The position numbers and the translations under genes were made by a program. From assembly GCA_048941605.1 (NCBI GenBank), contig JBHLNL010000201.1:1-5128 (forward strand): DNA of 5,128 nt, given 5' to 3'. The notes beneath the pieces are model-generated. The model was not told the origin of the DNA. It saw only the letters and a program-made list of their open reading frames with translations, and searched no databases. Source of the stretch: Loki-b32 sp048941605 (GTDB lineage: Archaea > Asgardarchaeota > Lokiarchaeia > Sigyniarchaeales > SOKP01). Below, one piece after another: positions 1 through 5,128 of the stretch (position 1 is its first letter; every line of letters starts with the position of its first letter).

Positions 1-30
1 AATTTTAAATAACGCAGTCTTTTTACTCAT
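1..30 (-). CDS. 5' end of a further operon gene, truncated by the window edge
   Basis: An ATG at 28-30 opens a frame on the minus strand encoding MSKKTALFKI before the window ends. It lies 14 nt beyond the stop codon of the mfnF-like gene and is preceded by a purine-rich GAGAGG (34-39) three bases from the ATG, so it is probably translated as the next gene of the same operon. Ten residues cannot identify a product. A short beta-strand ending in Lys-Ile is how amino-acid-kinase-fold proteins often begin before their GG-S phosphate loop. MfnE, a kinase-like enzyme of methanofuran synthesis, would make sense here, but that is only a guess from context. Confidence 0.5.
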   Translation of the reverse strand, partial: MSKKTALFKI

Positions 31-33
31 TTT

Positions 34-39
34 CCTCTC
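34..39 (-). promoter_or_regulatory. Putative Shine-Dalgarno site for the truncated gene
   Basis: On the minus strand this reads GAGAGG, followed by AAA and then ATG. It resembles the GGAGG core of archaeal ribosome binding sites and stands out in an otherwise A/T-rich stretch. It supports the ATG at 28-30 as a real start. The three-base spacing is shorter than usual. Confidence 0.45.
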
Positions 40-44
40 GATAT

Positions 45-1121
45 CTAATATATTTGTTTAAATAATGCTCCTGCAACGGCAAAAGCAGATGAGGTAATAT
101 TATCAGGAATATTTGTTATTTCTTTGTAATTAATAATATTTGTATATCCTAAATCTTGAAGCGGTTTTCTTATTAGGAAATCAGCAGATAACCCTGTTAT
201 TACAAATTTTGAATTATTATCAAATTCCTTAAATTTTGTTGTGAGATTATCCATAAAAGCTCTAATTTCTCTTGTGATAATATCTAATTGTTTTTGATAA
301 ATATAATTAGCTATTAAGTCTAAATCCTCCTTTAAAATTGTTTCGAAATCCATACAAATTACTCGAGAAAGTCTAGCATAACAATTTTCTATGGTTTTAG
401 AACGATTATCTGCAGTATCATTAATATATTCCTCCTCGGAAATATTATTCAAGATTCTATGAACATCAGAGATTAAAGCGAATTTTTCAAATGAAACACG
501 AATATTGTGTCCTTTATAAGGAACATGATGAGTTATAGAAGTTATAGTTGCTCTCAAACCTCCTGTATAGATTAACTCATGATTAATTAGACGAGAAATA
601 TCATCCTTACCTTGTGGTATTGCTACTGAGTTTAAAATAGGAATAATATCAATTGTGGTCGAACCGGCGTCAATTAAAATACATTTTGGTGTAAAATTCC
701 CCAAAAACAGGGCAGTTGAGGCCCAATTAGCTCCTGCAATTGAGTAATAATTATGTTTAGCCATATCATAAGTGATGAATTTACTCGTATTAGTAATGAA
801 TCGTAATTTCTCTTTATCAAAAACCTTTTCAAGTGCATCTAAAATTAATAATATACCCTCCTTTTTAGTTTGAAATGCATCAGAAAGTTCAGCTGTAATG
901 GTAATTGCTATATTATCAACCATTTTTAAGTCAAAACAATTTTTTACACATAAATTTTCATTTATTCTAATTAACATCTCTGGGATTTCTTTAATATTTT
1001 TTTCCCAGAATGGAAAGTATTCTATGTAAGAATAAAATTCATAAATTGATTTATCCTTAAAATGCAATAAAGCCGCTTTTGTGTTTGCTCCTCCAATATC
1101 CAGACCCAAAATAAGTGTCAT
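45..1121 (-). CDS. mfnF: MfnF-like methanofuran biosynthesis protein (H4MPT-linked C1 transfer family)
   Basis: This 358-residue protein belongs to the hydantoinase/oxoprolinase-like family named for its link to tetrahydromethanopterin C1 pathways. Its characterised archaeal member, MfnF, joins the aminomethylfuran diphosphate unit to gamma-glutamyltyramine, making the furan-phenol ether of methanofuran in the cytosol. Visible signatures are DIGGANTK at residues 8-15, TAELSDAF at 76-83 followed by TKKEG, ANWASTA at 131-137, DAGSTTIDIIPI at 151-162, YTGGLR at 185-190, TADNRSKT at 236-243 and a C-terminal glycine/alanine-rich stretch near 344-352. The two glycine-rich loops fit an actin/ASKHA-type fold. 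The start is good: the ATG overlaps the upstream stop as ATGA and GGGGT lies five bases before it. Length is slightly above what I recall for the family. Family assignment is firm; the exact MfnF reaction in this organism is inferred. Confidence 0.85.
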   Translation of the reverse strand: MTLILGLDIGGANTKAALLHFKDKSIYEFYSYIEYFPFWEKNIKEIPEMLIRINENLCVKNCFDLKMVDNIAITITAELSDAFQTKKEGILLILDALEKVFDKEKLRFITNTSKFITYDMAKHNYYSIAGANWASTALFLGNFTPKCILIDAGSTTIDIIPILNSVAIPQGKDDISRLINHELIYTGGLRATITSITHHVPYKGHNIRVSFEKFALISDVHRILNNISEEEYINDTADNRSKTIENCYARLSRVICMDFETILKEDLDLIANYIYQKQLDIITREIRAFMDNLTTKFKEFDNNSKFVITGLSADFLIRKPLQDLGYTNIINYKEITNIPDNITSSAFAVAGALFKQIY

Positions 1122-1131
1122 TCATTACCCC
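1118..1131 (-). promoter_or_regulatory. ATGA stop/start overlap with Shine-Dalgarno for mfnF
   Basis: The minus strand reads GGGGTAATGAATGA. The GTPase TGA (1118-1120) overlaps the mfnF ATG (1119-1121), and a GGGGT ribosome-binding-like element (1127-1131) sits inside the last codons of the GTPase gene. This fixes the mfnF start and suggests translational coupling of the two proteins. A second ATG five bases upstream (1124-1126) is out of frame with mfnF. Confidence 0.6.
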
Positions 1132-2158
1132 GGAATTTATCTTTTAATATGCTTATTATTTCATCAAGATTCTCTCCAGTTAGGGCATTAGTTAAATAGA
1201 ACTCATTTTCTCTTAGGTTTAAATTATTTATTAAATATTGAATTTCTGAATCTTTAGCTAAATCCATCTTATTAAAGATCACAAGAATTTCTATTTGCCC
1301 TTCTTTTGAAAAATTATATCTAATTTCATTATATAATTCGATTTGAGATTCAATATCATAACCACATGCAGGAGTAGGGTCGAAGATAAAGAGTATTAAA
1401 TCAGATATTAATCTCAAAGCTAAAATTGCCTGTAGTTCAATATTATTTCTTTTAGCCATAGGACGATCCAAAATCCCTGGAGTATCCAAACACTGTATTT
1501 TTATTCTGTCAAATCTTCTTTCAATTTCTAAATGCCCCATATTCAATTTTTTTGTGGTAAATGGATATTCTTTAATTTCTATTTTTTTATTTGTTGAGAT
1601 ATTTTTAACTATGCTACTCTTACCTACATTTGGATATCCAGCAACAACAACGCAAGGCATAGTATAATCAATTGAAGGTATTTCTCTCAAATGTCCCCTA
1701 ATTTTATTTAAATATTCAAGATTATTGTTTTGTTTATTAATAATTGAAGATATTCTGCCAAAAGCAGCTCTTCTTAATTGATCACCTTCTTTTGGAGCCT
1801 CTATTCTATTTAATTTGCTAATATACTCTCTTTCAATATTTCTAAGAATTGGTAAAATTCCATTCAATTTTCCAAGAGTTAATTTCAACTCATCAATATT
1901 AACTAAAATCGATGCTAATTCTCTGTAAAAATCAGGAAGATCATCTATAATTGGAACCATTTTTATAATTTTGAGAATTCTATCTAAGAGTTCTTCAATA
2001 GCAACTTTTATACGCTTAGATTCTTTCTTTTTCGCTTTAATTAATATAGGCGCGTTCTGAGAGACCTGAGCAGAACTCTTCATCCCTCTTTTAAAGGCAA
2101 TGTCTAATAATTCTTTTGAATTTGGAACGTGATAGAATTCAATAAAAGGATTCTTCAT
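1118..2158 (-). CDS. nog1: Archaeal NOG1-like GTPase (large ribosomal subunit biogenesis)
   Basis: The 346-residue protein has a helical N-terminal region (about 1-165) followed by an Obg/NOG-type G domain. The G motifs are G1 GYPNVGKS at 174-181, a G2 threonine in the PFTT stretch at 199-202, G3 DTPG at 225-228, G4 NKMD at 296-299 and a G5-like NALTGEN around 324-330. The opening NPFIEFYHVPNSKELLDIAFKR matches how archaeal NOG1 proteins begin, which supports this ATG. In eukaryotes NOG1 acts in nuclear 60S maturation; the archaeal form lacks the long C-terminal extension, as here, and is presumed to act on the 50S subunit in the cytosol. No Shine-Dalgarno is visible before its ATG; instead there is a run of ten A bases. 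It lies 41 nt after the coiled-coil gene and is coupled to mfnF downstream. Confidence 0.88.
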   Translation of the reverse strand: MKNPFIEFYHVPNSKELLDIAFKRGMKSSAQVSQNAPILIKAKKKESKRIKVAIEELLDRILKIIKMVPIIDDLPDFYRELASILVNIDELKLTLGKLNGILPILRNIEREYISKLNRIEAPKEGDQLRRAAFGRISSIINKQNNNLEYLNKIRGHLREIPSIDYTMPCVVVAGYPNVGKSSIVKNISTNKKIEIKEYPFTTKKLNMGHLEIERRFDRIKIQCLDTPGILDRPMAKRNNIELQAILALRLISDLILFIFDPTPACGYDIESQIELYNEIRYNFSKEGQIEILVIFNKMDLAKDSEIQYLINNLNLRENEFYLTNALTGENLDEIISILKDKFRGNE

Positions 2159-2167
2159 AAAAATTCA

Positions 2168-2177
2168 TTTTTTTTTT
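2168..2177. repeat. Ten-base A/T homopolymer in the intergenic gap
   Basis: A run of ten T on the plus strand (ten A in the direction of transcription) ends nine bases before the GTPase ATG. It occupies the gap where a ribosome binding site would be expected. It may simply reflect base composition, and homopolymers of this length are prone to length errors in sequencing. Confidence 0.7.
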
Positions 2178-2199
2178 GGATTAACAGAAAAGAGAAAAT

Positions 2200-2730
2200 T
2201 TATAGTTTTTCACGAATGGTTGTTAATTTCTTCTCAATTTCATATATTTCTTTAGAAAAATTTGCTATTTCTTTAGGAATTGATTTATATAATTCTAGAA
2301 GATATTCATATCTTCCTATTACTCTAGGGTATTTACCTAATTTTTCTTCTTTTTCTGCCTTTTCTACAAGTAAATTGATTTTATCAAGTTTACTTTTTAT
2401 TTCTGGTGAGAAGACTTTTTGTTCTCCAGCCTTTTTATCATTATATCTTTGTTTTTCTTCTATAACCTTTTCAGCGCGTCTTTGAAGATCTAATTCGCCT
2501 TTAGTTTTTACTATAGTATCCTGTTTTTCAAATTTAACTAGGTTTTTTAACTGGAATATTCGTTTATCAATCATTCCAATTTTACCCTGAAATCCTAATT
2601 TTGAATATAGTTCTTTCGCTTCCTCTAGTAAAGAGATCGCAGAAACAAAATTTTTTTTGTTAAACTCTTCTTTTGATCGATTTTCCAAGGATTCTGCTTC
2701 TTTTTCAAGTTCATCAAAAGGTCCGGGCAT
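2200..2730 (-). CDS. Helical-hairpin / coiled-coil protein of unknown function
   Basis: I do not recognise a named family. With the ATG at 2728-2730 the product is 176 residues, highly charged, without cysteine, signal peptide or membrane segment. Residues about 8-60 look like a TPR- or MIT-like helical hairpin (FNKKNFVSAISLLEEAKELY, then GKIGMIDKRIFQLKNL). Residues about 60-105 are Lys/Glu/Gln-rich and probably helical linker or coiled coil. A second hairpin of similar character covers about 112-150 (AEKEEKLGKYPRVIGRYEYL), and the tail 155-176 is again helical. Two weakly similar hairpins around a charged rod suggest a protein-protein interaction or scaffold role. Proteins of this look seem common in Asgard archaea, which is my impression rather than a search result. 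An upstream extension of the frame to 2778 starts with TTG and adds an Asn/Tyr-rich stretch, so I prefer the ATG, which has GTGAT seven bases before it. It appears to lead the operon. Confidence 0.75.
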   Translation of the reverse strand: MPGPFDELEKEAESLENRSKEEFNKKNFVSAISLLEEAKELYSKLGFQGKIGMIDKRIFQLKNLVKFEKQDTIVKTKGELDLQRRAEKVIEEKQRYNDKKAGEQKVFSPEIKSKLDKINLLVEKAEKEEKLGKYPRVIGRYEYLLELYKSIPKEIANFSKEIYEIEKKLTTIREKL

Positions 2731-2737
2731 AGTGAGT

Positions 2738-2742
2738 ATCAC
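2738..2742 (-). promoter_or_regulatory. Weak Shine-Dalgarno supporting the ATG at 2730
   Basis: The minus strand reads GTGAT seven bases before the ATG, matching part of the GGAGGTGATC anti-16S complement. It is weak, but it favours this start over the upstream TTG at 2776-2778. Confidence 0.4.
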
Positions 2743-2761
2743 ATAGTAATTATAATTATTA

Positions 2762-2770
2762 ATAATATAG
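2762..2770 (-). promoter_or_regulatory. Candidate TATA box for the minus-strand operon
   Basis: The minus strand reads CTATATTAT about 35 bases upstream of the coiled-coil gene ATG. An archaeal TATA box here would put the transcript start near 2740, giving a leader of about ten bases. The whole region is A/T-rich, and a second candidate (TTTAAAAAAA around 2795-2805) would give a longer leader, so the choice is tentative. Confidence 0.3.
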
Positions 2771-2872
2771 TTTATCAAATAAGTTCATGATTTCTATTTT
2801 TTTAAAGATATTAAAAAATAAAAATTTAACAAAATTAGAATTTTTGAGAACAAATAAATTTAAATCGATATT

Positions 2873-2882
2873 GATTATAATC
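2873..2882. promoter_or_regulatory. Palindrome upstream of the asd TATA candidate (possible operator)
   Basis: GATTATAATC is a perfect 10-bp inverted repeat. It overlaps a near-palindrome at 2864-2875 (ATCGAT followed by ATTGAT). It ends about ten bases before the best TATA candidate of asd, where an activator or repressor dimer could bind. A/T-rich DNA gives such palindromes by chance, so function is unproven. Confidence 0.25.
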
Positions 2883-2891
2883 TAAAAGTTA

Positions 2892-2905
2892 ATTTATATT
2901 TTTAA
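2892..2905 (+). promoter_or_regulatory. Candidate TATA box for asd
   Basis: ATTTATATTTTTAA lies about 40 bases before the asd ATG. With usual archaeal spacing, transcription would start near 2925, leaving a leader of about 15 bases that includes AGGG (2931-2934), the only ribosome-binding-like element, six bases before the ATG. An alternative box around 2857-2865 would give a leader of about 55 bases. Confidence 0.35.
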
Positions 2906-2940
2906 AATCAAAAATAAATTTACATTTTACAGGGTTTTTT

Positions 2941-4029
2941 ATGAAAAAGTTTAAAGTAGGTATTTTGGGTGCCACAGGAACAGTTGGACAAAATTATATT
3001 AAATTATTGCATAATCATCCTTGGTTTGAAATTGTTGATGTTGCTGCTTCTCCTAGATCCGCTGGAATGTCTTACAAAGAAGCTGTTAAATCTAAATGGC
3101 AAATGTCTATTTCGGTTCCCGATAATATTAAGAATCTTATTGTAAGAGATGTGTTAGATTTTGAGAAAATTCCGGAGGATCTTCAGCTTATTTTTTCTGC
3201 TATTGTTATGCCCACAAAGGAACAAATAAAAGAGTTAGAATTTAATTACGCTAAAATCGGGTTTCCAGTTATTAGTAATAATTCAGCTCATCGTTGGACT
3301 CCTGATGTACCAATGATTATAGGTGAAATTAATCATAACCATGTAAATGTTATACCAATTCAACAAAAGAACAATGGTTTCAAAAGTGGATTTATAATTG
3401 TAAAACCTAATTGTTCACTTCAGAGTTTTCTTACTCCTATTTATGCCTTAGAACAAGCAGGGTATAAAGTTAGTAAATTAATTATAACTACGTTACAAGC
3501 AGTCTCAGGAGCTGGCTATCCTGGTGTCCCTTCTTTAGATATAGTTGATAATATTGTTCCATACATTAGTGGGGAAGAGGAGAAAACAGAAAAAGAACCA
3601 TTAAAAATCCTTGGTATAATTGGAAAAAATGGAATTCAAAATGATGATTCCATACAAATTAGTGCTACTTGTACAAGAGTTCCAGTTTCGGATGGTCATA
3701 CTGCAAGTGTAACTATTAAATTTAAAGGAAGTATACCTTCAAAAGAAGAGATCATACAAATTTGGAGTGCCTTTAAATCACTTCCTCAGGAATTAGATTT
3801 ACCATTTGCACCAAAACAACCGATCATTTATTTAGAAAATGTTGACAGACCTCAACCAAAAAAAGACAGGGATAACGATAAAGGAATGGCTGTTACTGTT
3901 GGTCAACTTAGAAAAGATAACGTTTTTGATTATAAATTTGTCTCTTTGAGCCATAATACTATAAGAGGTGCTGCTGGCGGGGCTATTTTAAATGCTGAAT
4001 TATTAATTAGGAAAGGATTTATAAAATAG
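2941..4029 (+). CDS. asd: Aspartate-semialdehyde dehydrogenase, archaeal/fungal type
   Basis: The 362-residue enzyme reduces 4-phospho-L-aspartate to L-aspartate 4-semialdehyde with NADPH (EC 1.2.1.11), the branch-point step toward threonine, methionine, isoleucine and lysine. It is cytosolic and usually oligomeric. The N-terminal nucleotide-binding loop GATGTVG is at residues 10-16 right after the first beta-strand, confirming the start. SNNSAHRW and the DVPMIIGEIN stretch follow. The catalytic cysteine is Cys158 in KPNCSLQ. QAVSGAGYPGVPS is at 186-198 and SGEEEK at 210-215. The substrate-binding Arg246 and catalytic His253 lie in TRVPVSDGH. The C-terminal HNTIRGAAGG...NAELL is at 338-354. 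All expected residues are present and the length is normal. Malonyl-CoA reductase of Sulfolobales is a paralogue, but nothing here favours that activity. No other amino-acid gene is adjacent, so it is apparently monocistronic. Confidence 0.95.
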   Translation: MKKFKVGILGATGTVGQNYIKLLHNHPWFEIVDVAASPRSAGMSYKEAVKSKWQMSISVPDNIKNLIVRDVLDFEKIPEDLQLIFSAIVMPTKEQIKELEFNYAKIGFPVISNNSAHRWTPDVPMIIGEINHNHVNVIPIQQKNNGFKSGFIIVKPNCSLQSFLTPIYALEQAGYKVSKLIITTLQAVSGAGYPGVPSLDIVDNIVPYISGEEEKTEKEPLKILGIIGKNGIQNDDSIQISATCTRVPVSDGHTASVTIKFKGSIPSKEEIIQIWSAFKSLPQELDLPFAPKQPIIYLENVDRPQPKKDRDNDKGMAVTVGQLRKDNVFDYKFVSLSHNTIRGAAGGAILNAELLIRKGFIK

Positions 4030-4038
4030 ATTATTGTG

Positions 4039-5121
4039 TTAAAATTCATGTTTATCAATTAATATTGGCAATAATAGTTTTATTAAAGCCATTGTTCTCT
4101 TCTTTTTAATTAATTTAAAGAAGGGAAATTCTGGAGATATCATAAATAACCTTTCATCCTTCAACATCCTCAAAGTTTTAAACCGAGGGAAAAAAGATAA
4201 TTTCGAATGTCCAAAAATGAAATTTTTTATGAAATTTTCAAGCAGTAATTTATCAAAAAGAATAACAGCAAAAGGAGTTCCATAATTTTCTGAAATTTTT
4301 TCTTTAAGTGAGTATAATGAGTTAACCTTACCTGAGAAAATCTCTTCTTTTTTTATAGGTATTATTTTTTTTAATGTACTTTCTTCAAACTCCATAATAA
4401 AAATGCAATCACATTTACTATTGAAATTATTAATTTGCGATTTTTTTCCTGTTTTATTCCTTTTTATATCAGTAATCATAATGACAATTCTAGAATTTAA
4501 TCCAAAGTAAAAGTCGATATAATTAAAGATTAATTCTGGAATTGCCCAATGTGAGATTTTCTTAAGATTTAAATTATAACCAAATAAGCGCATTACAAAT
4601 CTAACAAATGTATTGTAAATTTTAGGACGTGGAATCATATTCCAGTGATTCTCAAAACTTCGATAACCAAATAAAGCTTTTTGAAGTAAAAAGAGTATAT
4701 TCTCTTTTTTTACGGAGACTAATAATTCGAAAAAATCTGTGATATAAGATAAAACATCATTTTGATTTATATAATAAACATTTTCTGTTTTTAGTTTCTG
4801 CTGAATTGAGATTAAAATATTTTTTAGGTTTGAATTATTTATATTAATTCCAAGATCATCTGGAGTTAAGAGGTTTATTGTCAAATGAGATTTTCCAGAT
4901 TTTAATTTGTTTTTCTGTAAATGAATTATTATTTTTATACCGCTACCATTTATTAATAATGATAGATTAAATTCAGGTAAAATTTCTTCTATATAATTGA
5001 ATAAACTAGGGAGTCGTATATTATCTAATAAAGTTAGACTTTTTCTAAGAAACTTAATAACAATTGGTTCAGGATAAATCAAGACTAAATATTGATTAAT
5101 AATTTTTTGAGTTAAATCCAT
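4039..5121 (-). CDS. Hypothetical protein with a duplicated LFGY...HW..IP motif
   Basis: I do not recognise this 360-residue protein. It is rich in Ile, Leu, Lys, Phe and Asn, appears basic overall, and has no signal peptide or clear membrane segment; the longest hydrophobic run, near 343-355, is short. Residues 50-85 look like beta-strands (NLSLLINGSGIKIIIHLQKN, then HLTINLLTP), the centre (95-205) is mainly helical, and 210-290 alternates strands and helices (RIVIMITDIK; CDCIFIMEFEE; TPFAVILFDKLL), suggesting an alpha/beta domain. A motif occurs twice: LFGY at 150-153 with HW at 159-160 and IP at 163-164, then LFGY at 179-182 with HW at 191-192 and IP at 194-195. Cys237 and Cys239 form a lone CDC, too little for a metal site. 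The ATG is seven bases from the window edge, so promoter and ribosome binding site are not visible and a longer N-terminus cannot be excluded. Convergent with asd, hence probably unrelated in function. Confidence 0.7.
   Translation of the reverse strand: MDLTQKIINQYLVLIYPEPIVIKFLRKSLTLLDNIRLPSLFNYIEEILPEFNLSLLINGSGIKIIIHLQKNKLKSGKSHLTINLLTPDDLGININNSNLKNILISIQQKLKTENVYYINQNDVLSYITDFFELLVSVKKENILFLLQKALFGYRSFENHWNMIPRPKIYNTFVRFVMRLFGYNLNLKKISHWAIPELIFNYIDFYFGLNSRIVIMITDIKRNKTGKKSQINNFNSKCDCIFIMEFEESTLKKIIPIKKEEIFSGKVNSLYSLKEKISENYGTPFAVILFDKLLLENFIKNFIFGHSKLSFFPRFKTLRMLKDERLFMISPEFPFFKLIKKKRTMALIKLLLPILIDKHEF
4066..4107 (+). terminator. Possible asd terminator: weak hairpin followed by a T-rich tract
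   Basis: TGGC (4066-4069) pairs with GCCA (4088-4091), and AATAA (4070-4074) pairs with TTATT (4080-4084), with a five-base loop and an AAA bulge. The T-rich TTGTTCTCTTCTTTTT follows at 4092-4107. Archaeal termination mainly needs T-rich stretches, so this is a plausible asd 3' end. It lies within the coding region of the convergent gene, so the bases are also constrained by protein coding. Confidence 0.3.
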
Positions 5122-5128
5122 AGAGCGT

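Larger units (their letters stand above)
2731..2940. other. Divergent intergenic region between the operon and asd
   Basis: These 210 bp separate two divergent start codons and must carry both promoters. The sequence is overwhelmingly A/T, with several TATA-like elements and a perfect 10-bp palindrome. I see no convincing small gene, RNA gene or strong hairpin. Confidence 0.7.

Noticed and set aside
1118..2158. Truncated NOG1 (lacking the C-terminal part of eukaryotic NOG1)
   Set aside because: The archaeal proteins I know of this family are naturally about this length and end soon after the G domain, and the stop overlaps the next start, so there is no sign of gene breakage.
2129..2485. Plus-strand open frame of 118 codons
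   Set aside because: It lies antisense to the coiled-coil gene and the GTPase start. Its Ser/Phe/Leu-rich composition is what the complement of a Lys/Glu-rich coding region gives, and no domain is recognisable.
2731..2778. N-terminal extension of the coiled-coil protein by 16 residues
   Set aside because: It would need a TTG start and adds an Asn/Tyr/Ile-rich stretch typical of translated A/T-rich intergenic DNA. The internal ATG has a GTGAT element before it and begins a plausible charged helix.
2941..4029. Malonyl-CoA reductase rather than aspartate-semialdehyde dehydrogenase
   Set aside because: The two are paralogues in Sulfolobales, but all visible active-site motifs fit Asd and this A/T-rich genome context does not suggest a 3-hydroxypropionate cycle.
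4343..4374. Low-complexity T-rich runs within the orphan gene
   Set aside because: They encode Lys-Lys and Ile-rich stretches in frame and are explained by codon bias in a low-G+C genome, not by a repeat or terminator.

Overview
The window looks like chromosomal DNA of an archaeon with a very A+T-rich genome (roughly 30% G+C by eye, not computed). Three things point to Archaea. There is a NOG1-type GTPase of the short archaeal architecture. There is a MfnF-type protein of the methanofuran/tetrahydromethanopterin C1 pathway. The aspartate-semialdehyde dehydrogenase is of the archaeal/fungal type rather than the peptidoglycan-linked bacterial type. The lysine/isoleucine/asparagine-rich proteins and a helical-hairpin, coiled-coil protein would fit an Asgard archaeon such as a Lokiarchaeia member. 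That lineage call is inference from general appearance, not from a database search.

Layout: the left half (1-2730) is a minus-strand gene cluster. Reading with transcription, it holds a 176-residue helical/coiled-coil protein (2200-2730), a NOG1-like GTPase (1118-2158), a MfnF-like methanofuran biosynthesis protein (45-1121) and the first ten codons of another gene running off the left edge (1-30). The gaps are 41 nt, a 4-nt ATGA overlap and 14 nt, so this is probably one operon. A 210-bp, very A/T-rich divergent intergenic region (2731-2940) must hold the promoters of this cluster and of the plus-strand asd gene (2941-4029). Asd converges, with only 9 bp between stop codons, on a minus-strand 360-residue protein of unknown function (4039-5121) that almost fills the rest of the window.

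Functionally this is mostly housekeeping: a C1-carrier cofactor step, ribosome biogenesis, and the branch-point enzyme of lysine/threonine/methionine/isoleucine synthesis. The parts without a clear explanation are the coiled-coil protein leading the operon, the 360-residue orphan with an internally repeated LFGY...HW..IP motif, and the coupling of a methanofuran gene to a ribosome-assembly GTPase. I see no mobile elements, CRISPR array, tRNA or rRNA.
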